Assembly (NCBI RefSeq): GCF_022647325.1 | Contig: NZ_CP071405.1 | Span: 1 to 64,000, forward strand | Length of the DNA stretch: 64,000 nt | DNA from: Pantoea deleyi | GTDB taxonomy: Bacteria > Pseudomonadota > Gammaproteobacteria > Enterobacterales > Enterobacteriaceae | Reading direction: 5' to 3' | Shown: positions 37,741 through 50,745 of the stretch, one piece after another | How the letters are laid out: each line of letters starts with the position of its first letter | Position numbering within the stretch: position 1 is the first letter of the stretch | The notes under the pieces: model-generated | Databases searched by the model: none | What the model was told of the DNA's origin: nothing | What the model saw: only the letters and a program-made list of their open reading frames with translations | Program-made: the position numbers and the translations under genes

Positions 37741-39183
37741 ATGTTTATCGGGATCGATTTAGGCACCTCCGGCGTTAAAGTGGTGCTGATGGATGCACAG
37801 GGCAACGTGGTGGCCACGGAAACGGCGTCACTGCAGGTTTCGCGTCCGCAGCCCTTGTGGAGCGAACAGGATCCCGAGAGCTGGTGGCAGGCGCTGGATG
37901 TGGCTATGCAGGCACTGAGTGCGCAGCAGGATCTGCAGAGCGTGCAGGCCATCGGGCTGAGCGGGCAGATGCACGGGGCGACGCTGCTCGACAGCGCTCA
38001 CCGGGTGTTGCGTCCCGCCATGCTCTGGAATGATGGACGCAGCGAGGCGCAGTGCCGTGAGCTGGAGCAGAAGGTGCCGGATTCGCGGGCGATCACCGGT
38101 AACCTGATGATGCCCGGCTTTACAGCACCCAAGCTGCTGTGGGTACAGCAGAACGAACCGGCTATTTTCAGTCAGATCGCGCACGTCCTGCTGCCCAAAG
38201 ATTATCTGCGCTGGCGGATGAGCGGCGACTTCGCCACCGATATGTCCGACGCCGCAGGCACGATGTGGCTGGATGTGGCACGGCGGGACTGGAGCGACGT
38301 GATGCTGCGCGCCTGCGATCTCAGCCGCGATCAGATGCCCAGGCTCTGTGAAGGCAATGCGCAGACCGGCACGCTGCACGCGGAACTGGCAACCCGCTGG
38401 AAGATGAAGGCGGTGCCGCTGGCGGCTGGCGGCGGCGACAACGCGGCGGGTGCGGTGGGGGTCGGCATGACGGAGCCGGGTCAGGCGATGCTGTCGCTGG
38501 GCACCTCGGGCGTCTATTTCGTGGTGAGTGACGGCTACCTGAGTAACCCGCAGCGCGCGGTTCACAGCTTCTGTCACGCCTTACCGCAGCGCTGGCACCT
38601 GATGTCAGTGATGCTCAGCGCGGCATCCTGTCTCGACTGGGCAGCCACGCTGACCGGCTGCCGGGATGTGCCTGAACTGCTGGCGGAGGCGGAGCGCGCG
38701 CGCGATGACGTGCCGTCGCTGTGGTTTCTGCCCTATCTCTCCGGCGAACGTACCCCGCACAACAACCCCAATGCCCGCGGCGCGTTCTTCGGCTTCACCC
38801 ACCAGCACGGGCGTCCGGAACTGGCACGTTCGGTGCTGGAAGGGGTCGGGTTTGCGCTGGCGGAGGGAATCGACGTGGTGCACGAGTGTGGCGTTAAACC
38901 CGAGAGCATTATGCTGATCGGCGGCGGCGCGCGCAGTGCGCTGTGGCGTCAGATGCTGGCGGATATCAGCGGTCAGACGCTGGATTACTGCCATGGCGGG
39001 GATGTGGGCCCTGCGCTGGGTGCGGCACGGCTGGCGCAGCAGGCGCTGGATCCTGATGTGACCGTGCCGACACCGGCACGGGTACAGCGCCATCAGCCGG
39101 ACCCGGCCAGAATGGCCGGTTACGCATCGCGCCGGGCGACCTTTGCCACCCTCTATCAGCAGCTCCTGCCGCTGATGCATTAA
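37741..39183 (+). CDS. xylB: Xylulokinase
   Basis: A 480-residue FGGY-family kinase that phosphorylates D-xylulose for the pentose phosphate pathway. N-terminal phosphate-binding GIDLGTSGVKVVL, GLSGQMHGATLLD and WNDGRS are present; the catalytic Asp lies in GGGDNAAGAVGVG near residue 233; the FGGY signature IMLIGGGARSALWRQMLAD is near 390. It follows xylA with AGGAG upstream, and ends at a terminator-like hairpin. Confidence 0.97.
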   Translation: MFIGIDLGTSGVKVVLMDAQGNVVATETASLQVSRPQPLWSEQDPESWWQALDVAMQALSAQQDLQSVQAIGLSGQMHGATLLDSAHRVLRPAMLWNDGRSEAQCRELEQKVPDSRAITGNLMMPGFTAPKLLWVQQNEPAIFSQIAHVLLPKDYLRWRMSGDFATDMSDAAGTMWLDVARRDWSDVMLRACDLSRDQMPRLCEGNAQTGTLHAELATRWKMKAVPLAAGGGDNAAGAVGVGMTEPGQAMLSLGTSGVYFVVSDGYLSNPQRAVHSFCHALPQRWHLMSVMLSAASCLDWAATLTGCRDVPELLAEAERARDDVPSLWFLPYLSGERTPHNNPNARGAFFGFTHQHGRPELARSVLEGVGFALAEGIDVVHECGVKPESIMLIGGGARSALWRQMLADISGQTLDYCHGGDVGPALGAARLAQQALDPDVTVPTPARVQRHQPDPARMAGYASRRATFATLYQQLLPLMH

Positions 39184-39191
39184 CCGCATAA

Positions 39192-39237
39192 GGCTGCCTG
39201 GCCCGCGTTTGCTGTGGCCTGGCAGCCTGCTCTCTTT
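39192..39237 (+). terminator. Terminator after xylAB
   Basis: GGCTGCCTGGCC (39192-39203) pairs with GGCCTGGCAGCC (39216-39227) with a single mismatch, followed by the pyrimidine-rich tail TGCTCTCTTT. It lies 8 bp past the xylB stop. Confidence 0.75.
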
Positions 39238-39298
39238 AAATGCCCTGATGAATCAACCGGGCCGGAATGTCGTTTCCCGGCGCGCACTCAATATTGCA

Positions 39299-40537
39299 TC
39301 AGCCAATCGCGCCCAGCGTATCCTCCTGCCCCTGCTTCTTCGGTAGCAGGAACAGCGTCGCCACAATATCCAGCAGGTAGATCAGCGCCAGCAGGGTGAT
39401 TGCCGCCGTGAACGAGAACTGACTCGCCAGCAGACCGATCACCACCGGGCCAAACCCGCCCACGCCGCGCCCCAGATTAAACAGAACGTTCTGCGCAGTG
39501 GCGCGCACCTGAGGCGGGAAGGTATCGGAAATCAGCGCACCGTAGCCGCCAATCATGCCGTTAACGAACATCCCCATGATAGCGCCGGTAAACAGCATCA
39601 TGGTCGGGTCGCGGAGCTGCGCATAAATCACCACCATCGCTACCGCACCGAACTGATAGAGCAGGAAAATTTTCCAGCGAGCAAAGCGATCGGCCAGCAC
39701 GCCAAACAGCCAGATGCCGAAGGTCATGCCGACGACGGTCACGGCGGTCCAGAGGCCCGACTTTGTCAGGCTGAAGCCAAAGCTGGAAGAGAGGTAGCTC
39801 GGCATCCAGATCATCAGTCCGTAATAGCCAAAGTTCTGCACGGAGCAGAGGATAAAGATGCCGAGGCTGGCTTTGGCGGTGGCGCGGTCGCGCACCAGCA
39901 GCTTCAGGCGCGACGGAAACGAGAGCGACGGCACATGCTTAACCTGCTTCTGATACGCTTCCGGTTCACCCATGCCACGGCGGATGGCAAACGACACCAG
40001 CGCAGGCAAAACGCCGACCAGGAACATGCCGCGCCAGCCGATCATCGCCAGCAGCGGTGGCGTGATAAAGGCCGCCATCAGCACGCCCAGCTGCCAGCCC
40101 ATGCCAACCCATGCCGAGGCGCGATTGCGCTTCTCTACGGGCCAGGCTTCGGCAATCAGCGCCATGCCGATACCAAACTCGCCGCCCAGGCCGACACCCG
40201 CCAGCGTCCGCCAGGCGAGCAGATCCCAGTAGCCCTGCGCGACCGCGCACAGGCCGGTGAAGATCGAGAAGACCAGGATCGTGACGGTCAGCATACGGAT
40301 GCGACCAAAACGATCGCTGAGATGACCAAAGACGATGCCACCGATAACCGCGCCAATCAGCGTCCAGGTCACCAGCGATCCCGCCTGTGATGGATTGAGC
40401 GCCAGCGAAACGCTGATAGCCGGCAGCATAAAGCCGAGTATCAGCAGGTCAAATCCATCCATGGCATAACCACTGACCGCAGCCAGCATCGCTTTGCCAG
40501 GCGTCACGCCCGGCTTAGATTGGGGAGAAGGGGACAT
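39299..40537 (-). CDS. MFS transporter, aromatic/organic acid:H+ symporter (AAHS) type
   Basis: A 412-residue major facilitator with about 12 transmembrane helices. The first helix carries AMDGFDLLILGFMLPAI, the DGFD motif of the aromatic-acid:H+ symporter group. GHLSDRFGRIRML is the loop 2-3 signature and GVGLGGEFGIGMALIAEAWP the conserved helix 4-5 segment. The second of two adjacent ATGs is used as start. It stands alone between xylB and phoU with no catabolic genes beside it, so the substrate is unknown. Confidence 0.85.
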   Translation of the reverse strand: MSPSPQSKPGVTPGKAMLAAVSGYAMDGFDLLILGFMLPAISVSLALNPSQAGSLVTWTLIGAVIGGIVFGHLSDRFGRIRMLTVTILVFSIFTGLCAVAQGYWDLLAWRTLAGVGLGGEFGIGMALIAEAWPVEKRNRASAWVGMGWQLGVLMAAFITPPLLAMIGWRGMFLVGVLPALVSFAIRRGMGEPEAYQKQVKHVPSLSFPSRLKLLVRDRATAKASLGIFILCSVQNFGYYGLMIWMPSYLSSSFGFSLTKSGLWTAVTVVGMTFGIWLFGVLADRFARWKIFLLYQFGAVAMVVIYAQLRDPTMMLFTGAIMGMFVNGMIGGYGALISDTFPPQVRATAQNVLFNLGRGVGGFGPVVIGLLASQFSFTAAITLLALIYLLDIVATLFLLPKKQGQEDTLGAIG

Positions 40538-40607
40538 CATTGCGCACCTCTGAAAGGAAAGTGTCGCAATTATAAAGAGAGTTCAGGATGTGACCAATCG
40601 AAAAGGG

Positions 40608-40638
40608 CGATCCCTGCGCCGTTCAGGCGCAGGGATCG
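40608..40638 (-). terminator. Terminator after phoU (bidirectional)
   Basis: A perfect 13-bp stem CGATCCCTGCGCC / GGCGCAGGGATCG with a 5-base loop lies 6 bp past the phoU stop. On the minus strand the tail is CCCTTTTCG, on the plus strand ATTTTAT. It ends the pstSCAB-phoU transcript. Confidence 0.85.
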
Positions 40639-40644
40639 ATTTTA

Positions 40645-41379
40645 TCAGGAGGGGCGGTTGCTGCCATCGTCACCCGACAGCAGCTCGTCGAGGCGATCGC
40701 CGCCGACATGGCGGAAGTCCTGACCTTTGACGAAATAGAAGATGATTTCGCAGATATTCTGGCAGCGATCGCCGATGCGCTCGATGGCGCGGGCACAGAA
40801 CAGCGCCGTCAGCACGCTGGGAATAGTGCGCGGATCTTCCATCATGTAGGTCATGAGCTGGCGCACGATCCCTTCGTACTCTTTATCCACCTTCTTGTCT
40901 TCGCGGTAGATGGTGATCGCTTCATTGAGATCCATGCGTGCAAAGGCATCCAGCACGTCGTGCAGCATCTGCACGGTGTGACGGCCCAGCGACTCCAGGC
41001 TCACCAGCAGCGGCAGGTGCTGCTGACCAAACTTCTCCAGCGCCGTGCGGCTGATCTTCTCCGCCACGTCGCCGATGCGCTCCAGCTCGGAGATAGTTTT
41101 GATAATCGCCATCACCAGGCGCAAATCGATCGCGGTGGGCTGACGTTTGGCGATGATGCGCACGCACGCCTCATCAATCTCCACCTCCATCATGTTGACC
41201 TTCTGGTCGCCGTCAATCACCCGCTGCGCCAGTTCGCCGTCCAGGTTATGCATCGCCGTAATCGCATCGGTCAGCTGCTGCTCGACCATGCCGCCCATGA
41301 TCATCACCTGGGTACGGATATGCTCCAGCTCGGCATTAAACTGACCGGAGATGTGTTTATTCAGATTCAGATTATCCAT
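40645..41379 (-). CDS. phoU: Phosphate regulon regulator PhoU
   Basis: A 244-residue all-helical protein of two PhoU domains that relays the state of the Pst transporter to the PhoR-PhoB system. The metal-contact motifs [21 protein letters not shown] (first repeat) and [20 protein letters not shown] (second repeat) are present. It is the last gene of the pst operon, 17 bp after pstB. Confidence 0.97.
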   Translation of the reverse strand: MDNLNLNKHISGQFNAELEHIRTQVMIMGGMVEQQLTDAITAMHNLDGELAQRVIDGDQKVNMMEVEIDEACVRIIAKRQPTAIDLRLVMAIIKTISELERIGDVAEKISRTALEKFGQQHLPLLVSLESLGRHTVQMLHDVLDAFARMDLNEAITIYREDKKVDKEYEGIVRQLMTYMMEDPRTIPSVLTALFCARAIERIGDRCQNICEIIFYFVKGQDFRHVGGDRLDELLSGDDGSNRPS

Positions 41380-41396
41380 GTCGATCTCCTGTCAGA

Positions 41397-42173
<777 letters not shown>

Positions 42174-42214
42174 TCATCTCTCTTATACGGCGCCGCACAG
42201 GACCGCGCCGGAAA

Positions 42215-43105
42215 TTAACCGTGTTTACCTTTGGCGAAAATGACCCGCGCCAGAATATTCAGCAGCAGCACGCAGAAGGTAATAATCAGCACACCCGCCC
42301 AGGCCAGGCTCTGCCATTCGGCAAAGGGGCTCATGGCGAACTTAAAGATGGTGACCGGCAGGTTTGCCAGCGGCTGCATCATGTCGGTGCTCCAGAACTG
42401 GTTCGACAGCGCCGTGAACAGCAGCGGGGCGGTTTCACCCGCGATGCGGGCAATTGCCAGCAGCACGCCGGTAATAATGCCGGAGACCGACGCTTTCAGG
42501 GTGATAGCCGAAATCATCTTCCACTTCGGCGTACCGAGCGCGTAGGCCGCTTCACGCATGCTGTCCGGCACCAGACGCAGCATGTTTTCGGTGGTGCGGA
42601 TCACAATCGGCACCTGCAGCAGCGCCAGCGCAATCACCCCGGCCCAGCCGGAGAAGTGCTGCATCTGCGACACCACGAGGGTGTAGACGAACAGGCCGAC
42701 CACAATCGAAGGCGCCGACAGCAGAATGTCGTTAATGAAGCGGATCACCTCTGACAGGGCGGATTTGCGCCCATATTCCGCCAGATAGATCCCTGCCATG
42801 ATGCCCAGCGGCGTGCCGAAGAAGGTTGACCAGAAAATCAGTAAGCCACTGCCCGCCAGGGCGTTGGCCAGACCGCCGCCTGCCGTGTTCGGCGGCGGGG
42901 TCGATTCGGTAAACAGCGACCAGGAGAGGCCATCCACGCCGCGCGTCACGGTGGTGAACAGGATCCACACCAGCCAGAACAGCCCGAATGCCATCGTCAG
43001 CATCGACAGCGTCAGAGCGATTTTATTTTTGGTGCTGCGCCAGGCCTGCATTTTGCGGCGTGAAGCTTCCAGTTCGGCGCGCGCCTGAATTTCAATGGTG
43101 GTCAT
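42215..43105 (-). CDS. pstA: Phosphate ABC transporter permease PstA
   Basis: A 296-residue permease with about six transmembrane helices. The EAA loop that contacts PstB is [21 protein letters not shown]. Its ATG overlaps the pstC stop (ATGA), so translation is coupled. Confidence 0.96.
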   Translation of the reverse strand: MTTIEIQARAELEASRRKMQAWRSTKNKIALTLSMLTMAFGLFWLVWILFTTVTRGVDGLSWSLFTESTPPPNTAGGGLANALAGSGLLIFWSTFFGTPLGIMAGIYLAEYGRKSALSEVIRFINDILLSAPSIVVGLFVYTLVVSQMQHFSGWAGVIALALLQVPIVIRTTENMLRLVPDSMREAAYALGTPKWKMISAITLKASVSGIITGVLLAIARIAGETAPLLFTALSNQFWSTDMMQPLANLPVTIFKFAMSPFAEWQSLAWAGVLIITFCVLLLNILARVIFAKGKHG

Positions 43106-44064
43106 GAGCGCGCTCCTTCACTTTTCGCCAGTCGCATAATCATCAGTTTTGAAATCGCCAGCACGATAAAGGTAATCACAAACAGGATCAGCCCCAGCTC
43201 CATCAGCGCCGCGACGTGCACGCCCGACTCCGCTTCCGCGAACTCGTTGGCCAGCGCCGAGGTGATGCTGTTGCCCGGCATAAACAGCGACGGGCTGTCG
43301 AGCTGGTAGGTGTTGCCGATAATAAAGGTCACCGCCATCGTCTCACCCAGCGCACGCCCCAGCCCCAGCATCACACCGCCGATCACGCCGTTTTTGGTGA
43401 ACGGCAGCACGATGCGCCAGATCACTTCCCAGGTGGTGCAGCCGATGCCGTAGGCAGACTCTTTCATCATCACCGGGGTCTGCTCGAAGACGTCGCGCAT
43501 GACCGAGGCGATATAGGGGATGATCATGATGGCCAGAATCACGCCCGCCGCCAGGATCCCGATCCCGAACGCGGGACCGGAGAAGAGCTCGCCGACAATC
43601 GGAATGCCCGACATCACGTCGTTGACCGGCGTCTGAAAATATTCGGCAAACAGCGGCGCAAAGACAAACAGGCCCCACATGCCGTAAACAATACTCGGAA
43701 TCGCCGCCAGCAGTTCGATGGCGGTGCCCAGCGGGCGACGCAGCCAGCCTGGCGCGAGTTCAGTCAGGAACAGCGCGATACCAAAGCTCACCGGTACGGC
43801 GATGATCAGCGCGATAATGGAGGTCACAAGGGTGCCGTAGATCGGTACCAGTGCGCCAAACTGTTCATTGGGCGCATCCCAGGTTTTGGTCCACAAAAAG
43901 GCGAAACCAAATTTCTGGATGCTGGGCCACGAGGAGATGATCAGGGAGACGATAATGCCGCCCATCAGTAACAGGACAATCAGCGCCGCCAGCCTGACCA
44001 GCGCGCCAAAAATTCTGTCACCCTGTTTGCCTGGGGCTTTGAATGCCGGCTTCGTTGCAGCCAT
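43102..44064 (-). CDS. pstC: Phosphate ABC transporter permease PstC
   Basis: A 320-residue permease with about six to seven transmembrane helices and the EAA loop [21 protein letters not shown]. It pairs with PstA. Two hairpins precede it in the pstS-pstC gap, and its own ribosome-binding site is weak, which would keep permease levels well below PstS. Confidence 0.96.
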   Translation of the reverse strand: MAATKPAFKAPGKQGDRIFGALVRLAALIVLLLMGGIIVSLIISSWPSIQKFGFAFLWTKTWDAPNEQFGALVPIYGTLVTSIIALIIAVPVSFGIALFLTELAPGWLRRPLGTAIELLAAIPSIVYGMWGLFVFAPLFAEYFQTPVNDVMSGIPIVGELFSGPAFGIGILAAGVILAIMIIPYIASVMRDVFEQTPVMMKESAYGIGCTTWEVIWRIVLPFTKNGVIGGVMLGLGRALGETMAVTFIIGNTYQLDSPSLFMPGNSITSALANEFAEAESGVHVAALMELGLILFVITFIVLAISKLMIMRLAKSEGARS

Positions 44065-44091
44065 AAAAGTCTCGGTCTTCAGAAGTTATCA

Positions 44092-44140
44092 GGGCGGCAT
44101 CACGCCGCCCGTGGGGTCTGACCGGCGCAGTGTCCGGTCA
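44092..44140 (-). repeat. Tandem hairpins in the pstS-pstC gap
   Basis: GGGCGGC/GCCGCCC (44092-44098, 44104-44110) and TGACCGG/CCGGTCA (44119-44125, 44134-44140) are two adjacent stem-loops just after pstS. They likely stabilise the pstS mRNA or partly stop transcription, giving excess binding protein over the membrane parts. Confidence 0.65.
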
Positions 44141-44151
44141 GGGTCGGTCCA

Positions 44152-45195
44152 TTACTGATACAGCGCTTTACCAGAACTGTCTTTGATGTTGGCTTTCCAG
44201 GCGGCGCGAATCTGTTCGGTCACGCTATCCGGCAGCGCAGCGTAATCCAGCGCGGTGGCCGTTTTGCTGCCGCTTTTGTACGCCCAGTCAAAGAACTTCA
44301 GCACTTCGGCGCCCTTGGCCGCATTTGCCTGGTCTTTGTAGATCAGGATGAAGGTGGTTGAGGAGATAGGCCAGGCATCCGTTCCCTTCTGGAAGGTCAG
44401 ATCCTGTGCGAACGATTTGCTCCAGTCAGCGCCTTTCGCCGCATTGCTGAAGCTGGTTTCGCTCGGCGCGACCGCTTTGCCATCGGCATCCACCAGTTTG
44501 GTGTAGGTCAGGTTGTTCTGTTTGGCGTAGGCGTATTCCACATAGCCGATGGAACCCGGCAGACGCTGAACGAAGGCGGCGACGCCGTCATTGCCTTTAC
44601 CGCCCAGACCGACCGGCCAGTTAACGGTGTTGCCTTTACCAATTTTGCTGTTCCACTCTTCGTTCACTTTCGCCAGATAGCTGGTGAAGACGAAGGAGGT
44701 GCCTGAACCGTCAGCGCGGCGTACCACGTTGATGTTGGTTTCCGGCAGCTTCACGCCCGGGTTGAGTTTAGCGATCGCCGGATCGTTCCACTTTTTGATG
44801 GTGCCGAGGTAGATGTCACCCACGGTTTTGCCATCCAGCGTCAGCTGACCTGACTTGATCCCTGGCAGGTTCACCGCCAGCACCACGCCACCGATCACGG
44901 TCGGGAACTGGAACAGGCCGTTTTTCTGCAGGTCTTCCTCTTTCATCGGCGCATCGGACGCACCGAAATCCACGGTTTTGGCGATGATCTGCTTCACGCC
45001 ACCAGATGAACCGATACCCTGGTAGTTAATCTTGCTACCGGTGGCTTGCTGATATTCTGCTGCCCACTTGGCATAAACCGGCGCCGGGAACGTCCCGCCT
45101 GCGCCAGTGAGATCGGTTGCCGCAAAAGCAGATACCGCGCTTACGGCGAAAGTGGTGGCGAGGAGTCGGGCTACGGTGCTACGCATCAGTGTCAT
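44152..45195 (-). CDS. pstS: Phosphate periplasmic binding protein PstS
   Basis: A 347-residue periplasmic protein (E. coli 346). Signal peptide [20 protein letters not shown] ending near FAA. The phosphate-binding loops are [30 protein letters not shown] and [15 protein letters not shown] lies close upstream of the ATG at 45195; the second Met (45186) is less likely by alignment. Two Pho boxes lie 75-125 bp upstream, so it is induced by phosphate starvation. Confidence 0.98.
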   Translation of the reverse strand: MTLMRSTVARLLATTFAVSAVSAFAATDLTGAGGTFPAPVYAKWAAEYQQATGSKINYQGIGSSGGVKQIIAKTVDFGASDAPMKEEDLQKNGLFQFPTVIGGVVLAVNLPGIKSGQLTLDGKTVGDIYLGTIKKWNDPAIAKLNPGVKLPETNINVVRRADGSGTSFVFTSYLAKVNEEWNSKIGKGNTVNWPVGLGGKGNDGVAAFVQRLPGSIGYVEYAYAKQNNLTYTKLVDADGKAVAPSETSFSNAAKGADWSKSFAQDLTFQKGTDAWPISSTTFILIYKDQANAAKGAEVLKFFDWAYKSGSKTATALDYAALPDSVTEQIRAAWKANIKDSSGKALYQ

Positions 45196-45269
45196 GTTCC
45201 CTCCAGGGGAGAAAAGTCAGGCTCGGGGCCGTTTTAGTAAGAGTCAGTGATTGCTGCAGGAGGGAAAAT

Positions 45270-45320
45270 AGGACAGTTTGATGACAGTGAAATGTACGAA
45301 ATGTGACAGTTATATGACAG
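45270..45320 (-). promoter_or_regulatory. Two Pho boxes upstream of pstS
   Basis: On the minus strand, CTGTCATATAACTGTCAC (45320-45303) and CTGTCATCAAACTGTCCT (45287-45270) each have two CTGTCAT-type 7-mers 4 bp apart, as PhoB dimers require. The centres are 33 bp apart. They precede pstS by about 75-125 bp. Confidence 0.92.
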
Positions 45321-45331
45321 TGCGCTGAAAT

Positions 45332-45390
45332 GAAGCGGGCCCGCGACGGGGCCCACTTTTTTATTCCACGGTAACGGATTTCGCCAGGTT
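45332..45390 (-). other. glmS 3' terminator and unoccupied attTn7 region
   Basis: The conserved glmS tail (LAKSVTVE, minus strand to 45361) is the TnsD target of Tn7-like elements. Just downstream, GTGGGCCC pairs with GGGCCCGC across a 6-base loop, ending at 45332, with tail TTCATTTC: the glmS terminator. pstS follows directly as in E. coli, with no transposon ends, so the site is empty. Confidence 0.7.
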
Positions 45391-47190
45391 ACGTGGCTGA
45401 TCGACGTCGGTGCCTTTGATCAGGGCGACGTGATAGGAGAGCAACTGCAGCGGCACGGTGTAGAAGATCGGCGCAATCACCTCTTCGACGTGCGGCAACG
45501 GGATAATCTTCATCCCGTCGCTGTCGCTGAAGCCTGCATCCTGGTCGGCAAAGACGTAGAGCAGGCCGCCGCGCGCGCGCACCTCTTCGATGTTGGACTT
45601 GAGCTTCTCCAGCAGTTCGTTGTTAGGCGCCACCACGATGACCGGCATATCGGCATCGATCAGCGCCAGCGGGCCATGTTTCAGCTCGCCAGCCGCATAG
45701 GCTTCCGCATGAATGTAGGAGATCTCCTTGAGCTTCAGCGCCCCTTCCATCGCAATCGGATACTGATCGCCACGGCCCAGGAACAGCGCATGATGCTTGT
45801 CGGAGAAGCCTTCGGCCAGATTTTCGATCAGCTTATCCTGCGCCAGCATCTGCTCGATGCGGCTCGGCAACGCCTGCAGCGCATGCACGATCTCATGCTC
45901 GGTGTCGGCAGACATCCCTTTCAGACGGCCCAGTTTCGCCACCAGCATCAGCAATACCGCGAGCTGAGTGGTGAAGGCTTTGGTGGAGGCGACGCCGATT
46001 TCGGTGCCCGCTTTGGTCATCAGCGCCAGGTCCGATTCCCGCACCAGGGATGAGCCGGCCACGTTGCAGACCGCCAGCGACCCCAGGTAGCCCAGCTCTT
46101 TCGAGAGGCGCAGCGCCGCCAGCGTATCGGCCGTTTCGCCCGATTGCGACAGGGTAATCAGCAGGCTGTTCCTGCGCACCGCGGATTTGCGGTAGCGGAA
46201 CTCCGAGGCGATCTCCACATCGCAGGGAATGTTTGCCAGCGACTCAAACCAGTAGCGAGACACCATGCCGGAGTTGTAGGAGGTGCCGCAGGCGATAATC
46301 TGGATATGCTCGACCTGGCTCAGCAGCGCCTCTGCGCCCGCGCCCAGTTCGCTGAGGTCAACCTGCCCCTGGCTGAACCGGCCGCTCAGGGTGCTTTTCA
46401 GCGCCATCGGCTGTTCGTAGATCTCTTTCTGCATGTAGTGACGGTAGATGCCCTTGTCACCGGCGTCATACTGCAGGTTCGATTCGATCTCCGCGCGCGT
46501 GACGATGTTGCCGTCACGATCGACGATGGTGACATCACGACGGCTGATCTCGGCGATGTCGCCCTCTTCCAGATAGATAAACCGGCGGGTAACCGGCAGC
46601 AGGGCCAGCTGATCCGAGGCAATAAAGTTTTCGCCGACGCCGCGACCGATAACCAGCGGACTGCCGGAGCGGGCGGCCACCAGCAGTGACGGATCGCGGC
46701 TGTCCATGATCACCATGCCGTAGGCCCCGCGCAGTTGCGGGATCACGCGCAGCACGACTTCACGCAGCGAACCGCCCTGCTTCTGCTCCCAGTGGATCAG
46801 ATGCGCCACCACTTCGGTGTCGGTTTCGGAGGCAAAGACGTAGCCGCGTGCGATCAGTTCTGCGCGCAGCGGTTCATGGTTCTCTATAATGCCGTTGTGC
46901 ACGATGATGATGTGCTCTGAGACGTGCGGATGCGCGTTCGCCTCAGACGGCTCACCGTGGGTGGCCCAGCGCGTATGCGCGATACCGGTGCCCCCAATCA
47001 GCGGCTGCTGTTCGGCCGCTTCCGCCAGTTTCTGCACTTTTCCCAAACGACGCAGGCGCGTCACGTGCCCCTGACGATCGACCACGGCCAGCCCGGCCGA
47101 ATCATATCCGCGATACTCAAGACGACGCAGACCTTCCAGCAGAATCTCTGCGATATCGCGCTGTGCTACTGCACCAACAATTCCACACAT
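45361..47190 (-). CDS. glmS: Glutamine-fructose-6-phosphate aminotransferase GlmS
   Basis: A 609-residue enzyme (E. coli 609) making glucosamine-6-phosphate. The glutaminase half starts with the catalytic Cys2 (MCGIVGAV) and has [17 protein letters not shown]. Two SIS domains follow, with [28 protein letters not shown] and the C-terminal [11 protein letters not shown]. It lies 152 bp after glmU. In enterobacteria this leader is where the sRNA GlmZ acts. Confidence 0.98.
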   Translation of the reverse strand: MCGIVGAVAQRDIAEILLEGLRRLEYRGYDSAGLAVVDRQGHVTRLRRLGKVQKLAEAAEQQPLIGGTGIAHTRWATHGEPSEANAHPHVSEHIIIVHNGIIENHEPLRAELIARGYVFASETDTEVVAHLIHWEQKQGGSLREVVLRVIPQLRGAYGMVIMDSRDPSLLVAARSGSPLVIGRGVGENFIASDQLALLPVTRRFIYLEEGDIAEISRRDVTIVDRDGNIVTRAEIESNLQYDAGDKGIYRHYMQKEIYEQPMALKSTLSGRFSQGQVDLSELGAGAEALLSQVEHIQIIACGTSYNSGMVSRYWFESLANIPCDVEIASEFRYRKSAVRRNSLLITLSQSGETADTLAALRLSKELGYLGSLAVCNVAGSSLVRESDLALMTKAGTEIGVASTKAFTTQLAVLLMLVAKLGRLKGMSADTEHEIVHALQALPSRIEQMLAQDKLIENLAEGFSDKHHALFLGRGDQYPIAMEGALKLKEISYIHAEAYAAGELKHGPLALIDADMPVIVVAPNNELLEKLKSNIEEVRARGGLLYVFADQDAGFSDSDGMKIIPLPHVEEVIAPIFYTVPLQLLSYHVALIKGTDVDQPRNLAKSVTVE

Positions 47191-47342
47191 AATGATGTTT
47201 TCCTGACTACATGGCTTTTCGCCACTTCTGTTGTCATGCGACCTGATATCCGGCGTTGCCGGTTCCCCGAGCCTTGTAGAGAGTGGGGATTATAGTTTTG
47301 GCACTGCACTGCGTCGGCCCGCACCGCGGGCCGTTAAAAATT

Positions 47343-48713
47343 TTATTTTTTCTTCACCGGACGCTGCCAGTCCGCTTTATGGTTCTGCGCTTTGCGGTTA
47401 TAGACCAGACCGGCCTCAGTCACATCCTTCATGATGGTGGTGCCTGCCGCAATGGTGGTGCCTGCCGCCACGCTGACCGGTGCCACCAGCTGCGTGTCCG
47501 ATCCCACAAAGACATCATCGCCAATCACGGTTTTCGATTTATTGGCGCCATCATAGTTACAGGTAATGGTGCCCGCGCCGATGTTCACGTTGTCGCCAAT
47601 CTCGGCATCACCGAGATAGGAGAGGTGACCGGCTTTTGATCCCCTGCCCAGGCGCGCTTTCTTCATTTCAACGAAGTTGCCTACGTGAGCGGCCGCCGCC
47701 AGCTCGCTGCCGGGACGCAGACGGGCAAAGGGGCCAACGGTACAGGCGGTCGCGAGATTTGCATCCTCGATCACCGAATAGGGACTGATTTCGCAGTCAT
47801 CACCGATCACGCTGTTTCTGATGATGCAGCCCGCGCCGATTTTTACGCGCGCGCCCAGCGTGACCTGGCCTTCAATAATGACGTTGGTGTCGATTTCCAC
47901 ATCCCGGCCATGCGTCAGCGTGCCGCGCAGATCGAACCGCGCCGGGTCGCGCAGCATCACGCCCGCCAGCAGCAGTTTTTCCGCCTGTTCCGCCTGGAAG
48001 GTGCGCTCTAATGTCGCCAGCTGCAGCCGGTTATTCACGCCGTCGGTTTCGCTGATGCGTGTCGGATGGACGGCGTTAATCACCCGCCCCTCCTGATGCG
48101 CCAGTGCGATGATATCGGTGATGTAATATTCACCCTGCGCATTGTTGTTGGTGAGCTGCGCCAGCCAGCGTTTGAGATCGCCGCCGTTGGCGATCAGGAT
48201 GCCGGTATTGATCTCATTAATGCGGAGCTGCGCCGGGCTGGCATCTTTCTGTTCGATAATGCCGACGATAGTGTCGTTTTCGCGCACAATGCGGCCATAG
48301 CCGGTGGGATCGTCCAGCACGACGGTGAGTAAGCCGATGCCGCCCTCGGGTTTTGCTTCACGCAGACGCTGCAGTGTGGCCTCAGCAATCAGCGGCACGT
48401 CGCCGTAGAGCATCATGATATCTTCATCGTCGGCAAACGCCGGTGCCGCCTGCTGCATGGCATGGCCGGTGCCGAGCTGCTCCGCCTGCAGCACCCAGTT
48501 AAGTGTGCTGTCGGTCAGCGTCGCTTTAAGAAGATCGCCGCCGTGACCATAAACCAGATGCACCTGCTGCGCACCCAGCCCTTTAGCGGCATCAATCACA
48601 TGCTGAACCATCGGTTTGCCTGCCAGTGTGTGCAGAACTTTAGGCAGATCGGAATACATACGGGTGCCCTTGCCAGCGGCCAGGATCACCACACTCATCG
48701 CACTGTTAGACAT
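47343..48713 (-). CDS. glmU: Bifunctional N-acetylglucosamine-1-P uridyltransferase/glucosamine-1-P acetyltransferase
   Basis: A 456-residue enzyme making UDP-GlcNAc (E. coli 456). The N-terminal nucleotidyltransferase has [19 protein letters not shown] and [11 protein letters not shown]. The C-terminal left-handed beta-helix acetyltransferase has hexapeptide repeats such as [20 protein letters not shown]. The ATG at 48713 has AGGA 5 bp upstream and aligns with the E. coli start; an in-frame start two codons upstream is not used. It precedes glmS. Confidence 0.97.
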   Translation of the reverse strand: MSNSAMSVVILAAGKGTRMYSDLPKVLHTLAGKPMVQHVIDAAKGLGAQQVHLVYGHGGDLLKATLTDSTLNWVLQAEQLGTGHAMQQAAPAFADDEDIMMLYGDVPLIAEATLQRLREAKPEGGIGLLTVVLDDPTGYGRIVRENDTIVGIIEQKDASPAQLRINEINTGILIANGGDLKRWLAQLTNNNAQGEYYITDIIALAHQEGRVINAVHPTRISETDGVNNRLQLATLERTFQAEQAEKLLLAGVMLRDPARFDLRGTLTHGRDVEIDTNVIIEGQVTLGARVKIGAGCIIRNSVIGDDCEISPYSVIEDANLATACTVGPFARLRPGSELAAAAHVGNFVEMKKARLGRGSKAGHLSYLGDAEIGDNVNIGAGTITCNYDGANKSKTVIGDDVFVGSDTQLVAPVSVAAGTTIAAGTTIMKDVTEAGLVYNRKAQNHKADWQRPVKKK

Positions 48714-48823
48714 AACCATCCTGAGTGAATTTTTACGGGTGAAAGTAAAGCGGTTTGGGGTTGAGATTACTACATTTTTCTCAGGCCGAAATTAGGCGAA
48801 CAGGCCGATCGTGCCCGTCAGAC

Positions 48824-48854
48824 AAAAAAAATGCCAGCCCGAGGGCTGGCATTT
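48824..48854 (-). terminator. Rho-independent terminator of the atp operon
   Basis: AAATGCCAGCCC / GGGCTGGCATTT with a two-base turn, followed on the minus strand by a T-run, 20 bp past the atpC stop. It separates the atp operon from glmU. Confidence 0.95.
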
Positions 48855-48873
48855 CGTGACGCATAAAGCTGGA

Positions 48874-49293
48874 TTACATCGCTTTTTTGGTCAGTTCGAT
48901 CACGCGCAGTTTAGCAATGGCTTTCGCCAGCTCGGCAGAGGCCTGAGCATAGTCCACGTCGCCGTGGCTGCTGTTCATGTGCTCTTCTGCTTTGCGTTTT
49001 GCTTCCAGAGCACGCGCTTCATCCAGATCGGTACCGCGAATCGCGGTATCGGCCAGGACGGTGCTGCTGCCCGGTTGCACTTCCAGCACGCCGCCAGAGA
49101 GGTAAATATACTCCTCTTCGCCGTGCTGTTTCACGATACGGATCATTCCAGGCTTAATGGCAGTCAGCAGCGGCGCATGGCCAGGGAAAATCCCCAGTTC
49201 GCCTTCGCTACCTGACACCTGAATTTTCTGTACCAGACCAGAGAACAGCTGTTCTTCTGCGCTGACCACATCCAGGTGATAAGTCATAGCCAT
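48874..49293 (-). CDS. atpC: ATP synthase F1 epsilon subunit
   Basis: A 139-residue subunit, as in E. coli. The N-terminal beta-sandwich ([38 protein letters not shown]) is followed by the C-terminal helical hairpin that inhibits rotation ([16 protein letters not shown]...). It is the last gene of atpIBEFHAGDC. Confidence 0.98.
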   Translation of the reverse strand: MAMTYHLDVVSAEEQLFSGLVQKIQVSGSEGELGIFPGHAPLLTAIKPGMIRIVKQHGEEEYIYLSGGVLEVQPGSSTVLADTAIRGTDLDEARALEAKRKAEEHMNSSHGDVDYAQASAELAKAIAKLRVIELTKKAM

Positions 49294-49317
49294 AATCTTC
49301 CTCCCGGGAAACCGTTA

Positions 49318-50745
<1,428 letters not shown>

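Noticed and set aside
45332..45390. Tn7-like insertion at the glmS end
   Set aside because: The conserved glmS tail runs straight into its terminator and pstS promoter; there are no tns genes or terminal repeats.
47191..47342. glmS ribozyme/riboswitch
   Set aside because: That ribozyme is a feature of Gram-positive glmS leaders. This 152-bp gap is the enterobacterial glmU-glmS type and has no match to the ribozyme core that I can see.
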